From Defluviitaleaceae bacterium (GTDB taxonomy: Bacteria > Bacillota > Clostridia > Lachnospirales > WQUN01), in NCBI GenBank assembly GCA_009788055.1, contig WQSG01000003.1, forward strand, positions 25,051-89,050: a DNA stretch of 64,000 nt, written 5' to 3'. Positions 15,809-24,443 of the stretch are shown here, one piece after another (position 1 is the first letter of the stretch; each line of letters begins with the position of its first letter). Position numbers and translations under genes: made by a program. The notes beneath the pieces were generated by a model. The model was not told where the DNA came from. It worked only from the letters and a program-made list of their open reading frames with translations, and searched no databases.

Positions 15809-16622
15809 TATTCGTCCCTCCCTTCATTTTCGCGTATAGCTGGTCGTATTTTTCACGAAATGCCCGTGTGCTTAGGATATTTGCCTGCCAAAATGGGTCT
15901 TTCACTGCAAATGCCAAAACGTCGCGCAGTTCTTCCGGCGGCTTTTTATCAATCCGCAGTAGGCGTTCGATGTGGATGCACCACTTGTACAATCCCGCAT
16001 TATCCCGTGGAACTTTCTTCGCCCTTGGGTTAAGTTGCAGAATTTTATCTGCAAGGAACTTCGAGCATTTGAACGGAATCCCCTCGGGGTCAAACTCCTG
16101 CGTCGGCGCGTCGCCGACGATAGGTTCTTTATTCTTTTCTTTACTATTCTTTACTTTACTTTGCGTACTTCCGAGGACATTTACGGGGTTATTGCTTGCA
16201 TTAACTAAGTTAATGTTGACATTTACAAAATTATTGAGGTCAACAAGGGTGTACTCCGCCATCAGCGTGATGCACTTTCGACGCTCCGATGCTTTCAAAA
16301 ATCGCGTCTGAATTCCACGGGATGTTAGAATGAAATATTCCGAAAAGAGTCGCTCATCAAAAAATCCAACCTGCACGGCCTTTCTGACCACCTCGTCAAC
16401 CGCGCCCTCGCTAACACCAACTTCGTCAGCAATTAGAAAAGGCATATCTTTGTCCCACCCAACGTAATACCCATAATCTTTATAGATATTAGATAGCAGG
16501 CTGATTAGTATGACGGGTGCTATTGCGCCGCATCCTCTAACAATTTTCCTAACCTTTAACTCTTTAAGGAAATCAACATCCATCGGGTAGTAGTCAATCC
16601 CTTGTTTTAACGGACGTGCCAT
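15738..16622 (-). CDS. DUF4373/Lin1244-type phage replication protein
   Basis: A 294-aa protein. Residues 1-100 (GIDYYPMDVDFL, IAPVILISLLSNIYKDYGYY, FLIADEVGVSEGAVDEVVRK) match the DUF4373 winged-helix domain of phage replisome-organiser proteins. A low-complexity linker rich in N, V and K follows, then a C-terminal helical domain. Together with the DnaC-like loader downstream it forms the replication initiation pair; an origin often lies within such genes, but I see no clear iteron array. Confidence 0.8.
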   Translation of the reverse strand: MARPLKQGIDYYPMDVDFLKELKVRKIVRGCGAIAPVILISLLSNIYKDYGYYVGWDKDMPFLIADEVGVSEGAVDEVVRKAVQVGFFDERLFSEYFILTSRGIQTRFLKASERRKCITLMAEYTLVDLNNFVNVNINLVNASNNPVNVLGSTQSKVKNSKEKNKEPIVGDAPTQEFDPEGIPFKCSKFLADKILQLNPRAKKVPRDNAGLYKWCIHIERLLRIDKKPPEELRDVLAFAVKDPFWQANILSTRAFREKYDQLYAKMKGGTNNASIGGVPNIGTDDDPYRNIPTE

Positions 16623-16757
16623 TCATCAAATCACCACCGTTTCTGCTCACCATTAATCACTCGAAAAGGCTTTAATAGCAAGGTAATAATGGGCTGTATA
16701 CTGCATAATCATTCGCACCAATGGCTTATATTTTTAGTGCAAAGTCACAATTTCCAC

Positions 16758-17399
16758 TTAGCTTTTTTCGTTGAAAATAATGCCGTACACATGGTATTTC
16801 TTCTCGAAAGTTTCTCTGCCGATGTCGTGCGCTTCGGTGTGATGTATTCGGCACAGGCATAACTTGCGGTGTGCGCTGTCGTCGTAGGTATTGCGGTTAC
16901 GCCCCATGCCAATTACGTCCCAATGGTGGGGTTCACCATCCAAGCCGCAGATAATACAGCGGCGGTGCTTTAGGCTCGAATAAATGGCGGCATCTATGTC
17001 ATCGGTACGGTTAGTGAGCGTTTCTGTGAGCGGCACGTCCCACGCCAAGCAAAAATCCAAAAGATAACTGATGTAGTTCCGTGCGGTTGTGATACTGCAA
17101 TCCGAGAGTGAAAATTTCGGATGACTCTTCTCACTTCGAAACATCGTTTTCAGATACCAGTGATTGACCTCTTTTTCGTCACCGTTCCAAAGTGAGATGT
17201 CACCCAGTGTCGCCCATGCTTTTCTACGTTGCTCGGTCGTGATGTGGCGACCATCGTCAATGCGGAGTTCACCTTTCAAGATTCCGTCAACAGACAGCTT
17301 CTTCATTTCGTCCGTAAGGCTTTCGCCCGGGACAAGAACGGTGAAGACCGTTCCGTCGTAGGTTTCCCTTTGAACTATTGCAGAGATTGCTCTGTACAT
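16758..17399 (-). CDS. Putative HNHc nuclease (phage)
   Basis: A 213-aa protein of the 'putative HNHc nuclease' family. The C-terminal domain shows CIICGLDGEPHHWDVIGMGR and LCRIHHTEAHDIG, the HH...H...C/H metal and catalytic pattern, with a GRETFEKKYHVYGI end. The N-terminal 100 residues are a family-specific domain. GAGGTGG precedes the ATG, which lies 25 bases inside the helicase gene. The 135-base gap after it holds no gene. Confidence 0.85.
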   Translation of the reverse strand: MYRAISAIVQRETYDGTVFTVLVPGESLTDEMKKLSVDGILKGELRIDDGRHITTEQRRKAWATLGDISLWNGDEKEVNHWYLKTMFRSEKSHPKFSLSDCSITTARNYISYLLDFCLAWDVPLTETLTNRTDDIDAAIYSSLKHRRCIICGLDGEPHHWDVIGMGRNRNTYDDSAHRKLCLCRIHHTEAHDIGRETFEKKYHVYGIIFNEKS

Positions 17400-18949
17400 A
17401 TCAGCTTTGCCACCTCATGCTTCCATGTCTTCCAGCATATTGCGCAGTTGGCCCCACTCCATGTCATCGCGGTAGTAGGGTATTCCGGCGCAAGCAGGCG
17501 GATTTGAACATTACTAATTGGCCGGCTATCAACCTCGCTTATCGTGCCATGCTTTACACACTCGTCGAAGGTTCTTGTGTGCATCCTGCGGATGGATTCC
17601 TTATAACCAACGAAGGCGGTGTATTTGTCTTCATCCTTGATAATGATGCAGTCTTTATCCGGGGTACAGGATACAAATACGATTCCAAAGTCCTTGTCTA
17701 AAACCGATTCAAAGCCCGGTGGAGGGTTGTACGGGGTATGTTCCACACCCTCGGACGTGGAATATTCGGATGTACCCTTTTCCTCTTCTTCCCGGAAGAA
17801 GTCGTGTATGGTTAGTTTTGTTCCCTTCGTAGCCGTGTACGCGCCTTGGGTGTTTATTTCAAACTCCACGCCCTGTGGGTATAAGAGCGTGTTGCCTCCG
17901 AAATCCACAACCGTGCATGATGTTTTGCCCGGTGCAGTCCGCAACACTCGCCCAACCTTTTGAACCCACTGCCCATGTGTGCCGTTCGTGTCGAAATCTA
18001 CAAGATTACGCATAGGCGGATAGTCATATCCCTCTGTGGCGATGTCTACGTTTATAAGTTCTTCCGCATCGCCTTTTTCAAACCTTTCCAACTCCGCCGC
18101 ACGTGTGTCGCCGTCTATACCTTTGTAAAGGTACGCAGGCTTTCTCTCCATCGCGATAAGGCACTCATATATGATTTTGCAAAAACCATGAGACGGGGCA
18201 AATATGACCGTCTTGCCCGGTTCTTTTGCGTCCAAATAGTGACCGCACAGCTCCTCTATTAACTCTCTACCCGCATCGTCATCGCGTACATTGCGATTTA
18301 GATACCCTGTTTCGGAAATAAATCGCTTACCCTTCTGTTTCTTGAACACCGGGGACAAATCCACAAAGCGTGGTCGCACAAGATAATGACTGTCTATTAA
18401 AAAGCGGGTTGTGATTTGAAAATAGTTGTCGAATAGCGTGAGAAGTGATACCTCGTCTCCCCTGTTGGGTGTTGCAGTCACACCAAGCAGTGCAGCGTCC
18501 GGATTGCCTCTTTTGTTCCATTCGATAATGTCGAGGTAGGTTTTTGCTTGGGCGTGGTGGCATTCGTCAAACACAATGAGGTCAAAGTAACAAAACGCTC
18601 TTTCAAATTCCTCAAGTTGCCCGACAACCGTTTGCACCATGCCAAAATGCGCGTTTCCGTGCAGACTTTTGCGACTGGCAGTGATTTCGCTTGTTTTGAT
18701 TTCGGGGCAGACCCACGCAAATTTTTTATGATTTTGCCCATGAATCTCGGTGCGATGTACCAGTATAAGGACGTGTGGATGGCGACCATGTTGTGAGATA
18801 AAACCGTGATACCACTTCTTAACCACCCCGGCCAGCATCAGCGTTTTCCCCGCGCCCGTTCCGGCGACTATGAGGGAGTTGCCCCGTTCATACAGTGCGG
18901 TAACGGCATGATTTACGGCTTCGTCTTGGTGCGGATAGAATCTAATCAT
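17375..18949 (-). CDS. DEAD/DECH-box superfamily 2 helicase (phage)
   Basis: A 524-aa helicase of the SSL2/ResIII type: FYPHQDEAV (Q-like motif), GTGAGKT (Walker A, about 31-37), DECHHA (motif II), GVTATPNRGD (motif III) and the second RecA-like domain with VGRVLRTAPGK (motif VI). It probably acts in phage replication or recombination together with the neighbouring exonuclease and RecT. It overlaps the exonuclease by 8 bases. Confidence 0.92.
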   Translation of the reverse strand: MIRFYPHQDEAVNHAVTALYERGNSLIVAGTGAGKTLMLAGVVKKWYHGFISQHGRHPHVLILVHRTEIHGQNHKKFAWVCPEIKTSEITASRKSLHGNAHFGMVQTVVGQLEEFERAFCYFDLIVFDECHHAQAKTYLDIIEWNKRGNPDAALLGVTATPNRGDEVSLLTLFDNYFQITTRFLIDSHYLVRPRFVDLSPVFKKQKGKRFISETGYLNRNVRDDDAGRELIEELCGHYLDAKEPGKTVIFAPSHGFCKIIYECLIAMERKPAYLYKGIDGDTRAAELERFEKGDAEELINVDIATEGYDYPPMRNLVDFDTNGTHGQWVQKVGRVLRTAPGKTSCTVVDFGGNTLLYPQGVEFEINTQGAYTATKGTKLTIHDFFREEEEKGTSEYSTSEGVEHTPYNPPPGFESVLDKDFGIVFVSCTPDKDCIIIKDEDKYTAFVGYKESIRRMHTRTFDECVKHGTISEVDSRPISNVQIRLLAPEYPTTAMTWSGANCAICWKTWKHEVAKLICTEQSLQ

Positions 18950-19955
18950 TGTGCTTCACCAAGAAACGCCCTGCCTTATCGAACTGCGCCGTTAATTTTC
19001 CATCGCGGAAACGGCAAGCGTTGTTCTGCATTGCCAGTTCGATTATGTCTTGCATGATTTCAGCTTTTTTATTGTCTGAGGCATCACACCTTTCCTTTGC
19101 CGACAGGTATGCTATAAGGTCAATCTCAAGCACCTTGTCAGCGTTAAAGAATGTATTTGCGCGAATGCTTGCGATGATGTTGCGTTGCTTGTCGTTTGCC
19201 AAAAATGGCGTAGGTTCATTGGAGTTGTCTACATCTGAAAAGAACCTGTCGAGGCATAGCCGTATCAGCATTTCCAAGTGGGTGTTGTTGTTGAAATACA
19301 GATGCGATATTTTCATGTTCTGCGCGAGATGCTTTTTGCGCTTTGCCACAGACATACCAGCAACAAGTCCGCGTTCGTATGTGGTATCGTTCTCCAAAAC
19401 CATCACTTGGAGGATGAAGAAGTCTGCGCCGCTCATCATGACTTGATACTGCGCCTGTATGATGTATTTAAGAGGCAGGCCTTTTTTCAAACGAGCAGGC
19501 ATGATGCTTTTTTGCTCACACACGAACCTCATGCCCGGCACGACATCGCCGCCGCCATAGTCGAATGGCCTCATGTCACATTCTTCACTTATCCCGGAGA
19601 CATCAAGGCTTGCGATAAGCCTTTCCTCTGCGAATACTTCCCCGCGCTTCAGTGATTGTGTGCGTCCATTTTTAAGCACCGTTGCCCCGTAAGGCTCTAC
19701 AGCGTGGCCGTAGTCGGAAAGTTCCGGCGGTAGTTCTTCCCGCTGGAACAACCCGTCCTGTTTCATTTTGTGGTACAACGCCCATGCGGTTGTAAATGGA
19801 CTTTCTTCCCTAAATGCTTCTGCGTTTATACCGCAGTTTTGGAGTTCGTCGTCGGTTGCGTAATATCTTACGATGTCGAATATCTCGCTACTGCCTATGC
19901 GGGTGTCACGGGCTTTTTCCCACGACAAAGTTCCTTGTTTTAGCTTTGTTTTCAT
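18942..19955 (-). CDS. YqaJ-type viral recombinase / exonuclease
   Basis: A 337-aa protein of the YqaJ (lambda Exo-like) nuclease family. RIGSSEIFDIV, a GHAVEPYGATVL segment, a D in VSGISEECDMRPFD, and CEQKS then IIQAQYQVMMSG correspond to the catalytic E-D-ExK and Q steps of the PD-(D/E)XK fold. It resects dsDNA 5'-3' to supply ssDNA to RecT, the next gene upstream. GGAGGG precedes the ATG and the coding ends overlap by 4 bases. Confidence 0.88.
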   Translation of the reverse strand: MKTKLKQGTLSWEKARDTRIGSSEIFDIVRYYATDDELQNCGINAEAFREESPFTTAWALYHKMKQDGLFQREELPPELSDYGHAVEPYGATVLKNGRTQSLKRGEVFAEERLIASLDVSGISEECDMRPFDYGGGDVVPGMRFVCEQKSIMPARLKKGLPLKYIIQAQYQVMMSGADFFILQVMVLENDTTYERGLVAGMSVAKRKKHLAQNMKISHLYFNNNTHLEMLIRLCLDRFFSDVDNSNEPTPFLANDKQRNIIASIRANTFFNADKVLEIDLIAYLSAKERCDASDNKKAEIMQDIIELAMQNNACRFRDGKLTAQFDKAGRFLVKHND

Positions 19956-21190
19956 TTCGACCCTCCTTTATTACACGCATAACACTTTACGGGTTTTTCC
20001 GGGTTGTCTGCGTGATACTTTTTAGATTTTGCGCTTGTGATTTCTTTGCCACACACTTCACAGCACAGGGCAGTTTCCGCAGGTGTTTCAAACAGCGGCT
20101 CGATAATCGGCGCGAGCTTTTTCGATTTGCGGATATTCACGATTTCAGCATAATGCGCGTTGATAAGACTTTCTGCTGATTCGCCCTGCTCGAAAAATTT
20201 TTCCATGATATCGTTGGCGGCTTTTTTTGCAGCGGCGGGGTTTGCCTTGTATATGGCAAGCATTTCATCGGCATCTGCTTGCTGTGCGGGAGTAAGATTA
20301 TCAAGGTCAACTTTGCCGTGTGTGTAGTTGTCCTCATAGTCCATTTCAATTTCAGCTTGTGGCAAAGGCTCTGCTTCGATGGGGTCAAATGCATAAATTG
20401 TGTCTTTGAGTTCCGGTAATGTTTCTCTCACACGTTTTAATGCCCTGCGGATGATGGTTTTTTCCACCATCGCCGCAGTCCACACATTCCATATAGAGCC
20501 GTTATTGATTTCCGTTGTATTCACGCGCCGTTTCTTCGTATAGCCATAGTCGTTTTTGTACTCTTCCCAGCGCGACTTGAATATCCCATTGTCGCTGGCA
20601 GCGGCGGCGGCCATCACTTCGACAAGCGACATTTCGGCGGCGACCATCAGAAGCCGCTGATTTGACTTGACTTCGCGCACTTCGAGACGGCATATAAATT
20701 TTGTAAAGTAGCCGTCAATGAGCCTTTGCGCTGTTATGACACGGTCACCGTTTGAGCGACGGTCGTCCAATGTGTAAACGATTTCGCCGTTGTTAAAGTT
20801 TTCTTTGAAGTAGGTCGTTTCGTGGTCTTCTTTCGGCACAGGCACAATAGTTTCTGTTATCCTGTAGCCCTTCCGAGCCGCTGCCCTCATAAAGGCTTCC
20901 ACCCTCGCGGACAAAACAATTTCCTTACCTCGTTTTACAAAGTCTACCTTGTCGTAGTCCTCCGCCACGATGCCGCCCTGTGACAGTGTTTGCCACCCGC
21001 TCAAAAACGTGTTAGCGGCTTTTGATGCCTCTGCTTCGGTGAGTTTATTACCAAGTGAGCGCAACGCCTCTGCCGCTTTGACGGCAAATGGCAGACAATC
21101 GCATTTATATCCAATCTCGCGCTTCAAAACTTCAAACATATTGTTCGGCGCGGACGTTAGCTGATTAAATACGGATAGTTTTGTACTCAT
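19952..21190 (-). CDS. recT: RecT single-strand annealing protein
   Basis: A 412-aa RecT-family protein. The core (about 10-260) shows LSGWQTLSQGGIVAEDYDKV, VEAFMRAAARKGYRI, KSRWEEYKNDYG and WTAAMVEKTIIRRALKRV. A C-terminal extension ends with CEVCGKEITSAKS and CYACNKGGSK, a zinc knuckle not present in short RecT proteins. The start at 21190 has AAGGAG upstream. With the YqaJ exonuclease it forms a RecET-like annealing system for phage DNA. Confidence 0.9.
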   Translation of the reverse strand: MSTKLSVFNQLTSAPNNMFEVLKREIGYKCDCLPFAVKAAEALRSLGNKLTEAEASKAANTFLSGWQTLSQGGIVAEDYDKVDFVKRGKEIVLSARVEAFMRAAARKGYRITETIVPVPKEDHETTYFKENFNNGEIVYTLDDRRSNGDRVITAQRLIDGYFTKFICRLEVREVKSNQRLLMVAAEMSLVEVMAAAAASDNGIFKSRWEEYKNDYGYTKKRRVNTTEINNGSIWNVWTAAMVEKTIIRRALKRVRETLPELKDTIYAFDPIEAEPLPQAEIEMDYEDNYTHGKVDLDNLTPAQQADADEMLAIYKANPAAAKKAANDIMEKFFEQGESAESLINAHYAEIVNIRKSKKLAPIIEPLFETPAETALCCEVCGKEITSAKSKKYHADNPEKPVKCYACNKGGSK

Positions 21191-21191
21191 T

Positions 21192-21299
21192 TTATGAATA
21201 ACTCCTTTCGCCATTTGGCTTGCAATATTCACACTCGCCACGCTCGGGGCTGTACTCTACTGCCATTTCGCCGCAAAGTTCACAAGTTACCGCAATCAT
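21192..21299 (-). CDS. 35-aa zinc-ribbon microprotein
   Basis: The minus strand from 21299 reads MIAVTCELCGEMAVEYSPER, then GECEYCKPNGERSYS and TAA. Two CxxC pairs suggest a minimal zinc ribbon. GGAGGTG precedes the ATG and the stop is one base from the recT start. Its frame starts within the end of the upstream gene (21296), so all three are coupled. Confidence 0.6.
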   Translation of the reverse strand: MIAVTCELCGEMAVEYSPERGECEYCKPNGERSYS

Positions 21300-21619
21300 G
21301 CCGCACCTCCAAACTCCGCTTCCAACCGTGCCTTCCTTGCCAAGTCCATCGGGTCGGGTGCGCCGTCATCATCGTCGCGGTATTCCGGCACATTTACGCC
21401 GTACTTTTCCGCAAGAAATTCAGCGAACGCGCCCTGGTCGGCAAGGCAATATTCCGCAGCGGTCTTTTCCTCTTTGGCTTGCGCTTCGATACACTCACCG
21501 CAAATTCCGTCGTACAGTTCGTCGTAAGATTCTTCTTCCCCTCCACATAAGCCACATACCGCCATTGGCATATCGTATTCCGGCGGCGAATCAAGTTTCC
21601 AATTATCGTAATTTCGCAT
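21296..21619 (-). CDS. Phage protein with CxxC zinc motif
   Basis: A 107-aa acidic protein: MRNYDNWKLDSPPEYDMPMA then CGLCGGEEESYDELYDGICG with ECIE, giving a CxxC...CxxC site. The YDNWKLxxPPEY start followed by a zinc site is a recurrent phage family. GGA lies 9 bases before the ATG at 21619. A role in DNA or RNA binding is possible but unproven. Confidence 0.7.
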   Translation of the reverse strand: MRNYDNWKLDSPPEYDMPMAVCGLCGGEEESYDELYDGICGECIEAQAKEEKTAAEYCLADQGAFAEFLAEKYGVNVPEYRDDDDGAPDPMDLARKARLEAEFGGAA

Positions 21620-21710
21620 ATCGCACAATCCTTTCGTTTTACTTGCATTCCATTGCCTCGCCTGTTAAAATGCACAGAGCAGAAGGTTATTCCTTTTCAA
21701 CAAGCCGTCG

Positions 21711-21950
21711 TCACTGGTCCCCACCAAGCGCGGCTTGTTTTTTTGTGTCATCTCCTTCGATGGCGTGAACAGTGTGTCGTGTCGTGATTTCCCAAAAGAG
21801 GGCAAAATGCTTACCGCATCCAGTGGGAGGTTCGTCGAAATCATATTCCCCTTCACACACAACAATTTCTTTCCCTTCCCGGTGTTTTTCTATGGTGTGC
21901 GTCTGCTTCAATCCGCAGTAAGGGCAATTCAGTACAATTCCAAAATCCAC
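21711..21950 (-). CDS. Small zinc-ribbon phage protein
   Basis: A 79-aa protein starting at a GTG at 21950 (AAGGAG 8 bases upstream). It has NCPYCGLKQTHT near the start and CEGEYDF...GCGKHF later, a two-part zinc ribbon. An upstream GTG three codons away is possible. Function unknown. The 90-base gap downstream, to 21619, holds no gene. Confidence 0.6.
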   Translation of the reverse strand: MDFGIVLNCPYCGLKQTHTIEKHREGKEIVVCEGEYDFDEPPTGCGKHFALFWEITTRHTVHAIEGDDTKKQAALGGDQ

Positions 21951-21951
21951 A

Positions 21952-22164
21952 TCAAGCACTCCTTTTACAAAAGTTATAAAAATCTATTACATTTGTGGCA
22001 CTTTGCGGCGGGACTTCCTTGGTGACGGGAGAGTTATGATTTTCCGGCTTTTGCTTCGCCATCATGCTTCGATAAACGTCCGCACCTTCCCATGTCGGCA
22101 TCCGGCCGTTCACTTCGCAGGCCGCGCAATACTGCGCGATTAGTTTCCAGTTGAAGGGAAACAA
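21952..22164 (-). CDS. Small phage protein of unknown function
   Basis: A 70-aa protein beginning FPFNWKLIAQYCAACEVNGR after a TTG start at 22164 that has GGAGGTG 8 bases upstream. The first 40 residues are helical with a Cys pair; the remainder is polar. The use of TTG is supported by the ribosome site and lack of a nearby ATG. No family recognised. Confidence 0.55.
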   Translation of the reverse strand: MFPFNWKLIAQYCAACEVNGRMPTWEGADVYRSMMAKQKPENHNSPVTKEVPPQSATNVIDFYNFCKRSA

Positions 22165-22167
22165 TTT

Positions 22168-22407
22168 TTACACCTCCTCCGTAGCAAACCATTCAAAGTC
22201 TGGACTGCCGCCGTCCTCATCCTCGTCCCATTTTTCAATGTCAAAGCCTTCTTTCTTCAACGCAAGGCACAAGTCGGTCAAGTTGTCGTAGTTATTTACA
22301 ACGCTTGCAAGGTGTTTTTCTTGCGTTGGGGTTAATTCACCATTGATGGTTATGTCGTGGCGGAACTTAACCGTTTGCATAACCACAAGATTGTATTTTT
22401 TAGGCAT
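22168..22407 (-). CDS. Small phage protein of unknown function
   Basis: A 79-aa protein, MPKKYNLVVMQTVKFRHDIT, with an acidic C-terminal half (KWDEDEDGGSPDFEWFATEE). Start at 22407, with GGAGGT at 9 bases; an ATG two codons upstream is too close to that site. Overall alpha/beta and acidic, which could be a DNA-mimic or a small enzyme inhibitor, but nothing specific supports either. Confidence 0.55.
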   Translation of the reverse strand: MPKKYNLVVMQTVKFRHDITINGELTPTQEKHLASVVNNYDNLTDLCLALKKEGFDIEKWDEDEDGGSPDFEWFATEEV

Positions 22408-22425
22408 TGGCATCTACCTCCATTT

Positions 22426-22890
22426 CTAACTGTCAATTATTCGCTTTGCGTATACAATGGCAGACAACAGCTTGGATTTTACCTGCGTCCACGTTTCCAC
22501 TGTATTGCGCAAATCATGCTTTTTCTGTTCGCACCATTCACCCGTAACCATTAGTTGCTTGGCAAGTTGCTTTACAACTTCAACGGTTGGGGCAAGGTCG
22601 TCTTGTGCTAAAATCGCTTGAAATGCCATATCGCCTACCGTTGATGGCATAAACACCTCCGGTAGATACTTGCCAAGAATGCTATGATGCTTCAAGTGCC
22701 AAAATGGCAATGCAGTGCATTTGTAATGCTCTGCCATTGCGTCAACAACATCATCAGGCACTTTTGAATGCCCATTCTCGTAATCCGAAAGCGTCCGCGC
22801 CGAAATGTGCAGAAGCCCCGCCGCGTGTTCTTGGGTAAAACCTGCGTTCTCCCTGCACAATTTGTAACGGTTTTCACAGGCTTTGCTCAT
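22426..22890 (-). CDS. XRE-family transcriptional regulator (phage)
   Basis: A 154-aa protein with an N-terminal helix-turn-helix of the Cro/C1 type (about 8-60: YKLCRENAGFTQEHAAGLLH, ISARTLSDYENGHSKVPDDV). The C-terminal part is a helical extension of unknown role. GGGGGAG precedes the ATG. It is transcribed with the early genes, so it may be a Cro-like or secondary regulator. Confidence 0.85.
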   Translation of the reverse strand: MSKACENRYKLCRENAGFTQEHAAGLLHISARTLSDYENGHSKVPDDVVDAMAEHYKCTALPFWHLKHHSILGKYLPEVFMPSTVGDMAFQAILAQDDLAPTVEVVKQLAKQLMVTGEWCEQKKHDLRNTVETWTQVKSKLLSAIVYAKRIIDS

Positions 22891-22927
22891 GTTTTGTCTC
22901 CCCCTTTCCTTGTAAAATGTACATAGG

Positions 22928-23260
22928 CTAATTCGCCAATTGCTTGCGCTCTGCCGTCGCGCTAAACCCGCGCCTACGTTTCATTTCGTCCTTACTGGTT
23001 GCGCTTTTTGCAAGTGGAAGCACCTTGCTTTTTTCCTTGCTTTTAACTTTGAAAATCGCAAAGTCAAGCATGGAAATATAAAGTTGTCTACCTTCCTTGC
23101 TAAAGGGTACATTCCGTCGCTTTGCGTGGCGACTTGCAAATCGGCGGTCTATTCCGTACAACTCGGAGTAATCGTCAAGTGTCAAATATGCCTTGTTGCC
23201 AAATTGCCGCTCCAAATTATCCAACTCTGTCTTGACGTATGGGTTGGAAATTAAGTTCAT
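22928..23260 (-). CDS. Phage DNA-binding protein (MerR-like HTH)
   Basis: A 110-aa basic protein. The middle (YLTLDDYSELYGIDRRFASR, HAKRRNVPFSKEGRQLYISM) has the helix-turn-helix and wing of excisionase/MerR-like phage proteins, ending in a Lys/Arg-rich tail. GGAGGT precedes the ATG, which overlaps the upstream gene by 4 bases. A regulatory role is likely; the target is unknown. Confidence 0.65.
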   Translation of the reverse strand: MNLISNPYVKTELDNLERQFGNKAYLTLDDYSELYGIDRRFASRHAKRRNVPFSKEGRQLYISMLDFAIFKVKSKEKSKVLPLAKSATSKDEMKRRRGFSATAERKQLAN

Positions 23261-23466
23261 TGTCTACCTCCATCATCTGCGCAACCTTTTTCATCACGCG
23301 AAATAGTACCATTGGTTGCTTTGAAAATAATTTCATCCAAAGACAATGACATTGTCTTTTCACCGCTAAGGGCGTACTGCCTAAGTGCTTTGTGTGCGTC
23401 GGCATCAATGCGCACGGTCATAGCGACAGTGGGCGAACCGGGTTTTCGTGATTGCAAAATGGCCAT
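23257..23466 (-). CDS. Ribbon-helix-helix (Arc/CopG-like) protein
   Basis: A 69-aa protein with TVAMTVRIDADAHKALRQYA, LSGEKTMSLSLDEIIFKATN: a beta strand followed by two helices, as in Arc/CopG repressors. GGGAGG precedes the ATG. It is the first gene after a promoter-like intergenic region with the GGTTGC repeats. It likely regulates early genes. Confidence 0.7.
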   Translation of the reverse strand: MAILQSRKPGSPTVAMTVRIDADAHKALRQYALSGEKTMSLSLDEIIFKATNGTISRDEKGCADDGGRQ

Positions 23467-23512
23467 ATTAAAACCTCCCTTCTCATTGAAAAATCTTAAA
23501 AATGTGATATTA

Positions 23513-23538
23513 TGGTTGCTGTGGTAGTCGTGGTTGCT
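23513..23538. promoter_or_regulatory. GGTTGC repeat motif upstream of the RHH gene
   Basis: TGGTTGC (23513-23519) and CGTGGTTGCT (23529-23538) lie 50-70 bases upstream of the ATG at 23466, within the 91-base gap. The same pair recurs at 24411-24435 upstream of the first early gene. The copies read GCAACCACG on the transcribed strand. This could be a regulator site or a leader RNA element; function is inferred only from recurrence. Confidence 0.35.
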
Positions 23539-23557
23539 GTTGTGCTTGTGTACGTAT

Positions 23558-23965
23558 TTATTCCCCTATTTCGGAGTGATTGGCGGCTTTACTGTTCAAA
23601 ATCTCGGCGGCAGTGTCATAGCCGATACCACGTATAAGCGAGTAGGCTTCTGTCATAGCGCAGGCTTTGGAAGCGGCGCGGTCTAATTCTCTTTGTTGGT
23701 AGTCTGATATTGCATGGCGTGTACCAACGTGAAGTGCGTTTAAGGTGTTAAAGTCCTTAATCGCTTCAACAGCCGCATCCTCTAACCGAATGAGGCGGTC
23801 GTTCGCCATGTAATCTTCGCAGGGATGGATTGTTGATGAACTGGCGTTTCCGTAGCCTTTTTTAGGGCAATTAACTAACCCAAGGGATACGTCACCTTCT
23901 TGCGGAACTGCGAAAACGCAGGTGTGGCAAAGGTTGTCGCAGATAGATTTGATGGTTGTATTCAT
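23558..23965 (-). CDS. Phage protein of unknown function with Cys-rich N-terminus
   Basis: A 135-aa protein: CDNLCHTCVFAVPQEGDVSL and later CPKKGYG and CEDY give a possible four-Cys metal site within the first 50 residues. The rest is helical (LIRLEDAAVEAIKDFNTLNA). AAAGGAG precedes the ATG. No family recognised. Confidence 0.55.
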   Translation of the reverse strand: MNTTIKSICDNLCHTCVFAVPQEGDVSLGLVNCPKKGYGNASSSTIHPCEDYMANDRLIRLEDAAVEAIKDFNTLNALHVGTRHAISDYQQRELDRAASKACAMTEAYSLIRGIGYDTAAEILNSKAANHSEIGE

Positions 23966-23988
23966 AGGAATGCTCCTTTCGGGTTTGG

Positions 23989-24381
23989 TTAAGCGGCAAA
24001 ACGCTCAACGGTGTCATAAGTTGCAAAAACTGTTGTGTCGCCGTTTGTGAATGTAGCGCGTAGCCCGTTGAATCCGGCGGTTTCTTCGATGGTGGCGATG
24101 GTTACATTTTTGAAAAGTGATGCACATCCCGGCGGGGCTACTTTAATTTTGTCGCCTGCGGTAAGAGCCTTTACGTTTACGAAGCTACCCTTTTCATATT
24201 TGATTGCGTTAGCAAATTCGGCTTTTTGTGCGGCAACCTTGGCGGCATATTTCGCATCAGCCCATGTTTTACGTAGTGCATCAGAGAAAGCGAAAATTCC
24301 AAAACGTTGGTTGCAAAGTTTTTCGCGGTTGTTGTATAAGTTCCATGCTTTCCTCATGAGTTCTGATTTGTTGTATGTCAT
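23989..24381 (-). CDS. First early-operon gene, phage protein of unknown function
   Basis: A 130-aa basic protein. The N-terminal half (YNKSELMRKAWNLYNNRE, FSDALRKTWADAKYAAKVAA) is helical with an F-S-x-A-L-x-x-W-x-x-A-K pattern that I know from short phage proteins; the C-terminal half is beta-rich. GGAGG precedes the ATG. As the gene closest to the early promoter it is a good candidate for an early regulator, but no DNA-binding motif is clear. Confidence 0.6.
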   Translation of the reverse strand: MTYNKSELMRKAWNLYNNREKLCNQRFGIFAFSDALRKTWADAKYAAKVAAQKAEFANAIKYEKGSFVNVKALTAGDKIKVAPPGCASLFKNVTIATIEETAGFNGLRATFTNGDTTVFATYDTVERFAA

Positions 24382-24410
24382 TTCAAATCGCCTCCGTGGA
24401 GTTGTTGTTA

Positions 24411-24435
24411 TGTGGTTGCGGTGTGCGTGGTTGCT
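24411..24435. promoter_or_regulatory. GGTTGC repeat motif in the early leader
   Basis: TGTGGTTGCG (24411-24420) and CGTGGTTGCT (24426-24435) lie between the predicted early start point (about 24437) and the ATG at 24381, so they are in the transcribed leader. The same motif pair occurs at 23513-23538. A leader position would suit an antitermination or RNA-binding role as well as a DNA operator. Confidence 0.35.
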
Positions 24436-24443
24436 ATGGTGCT

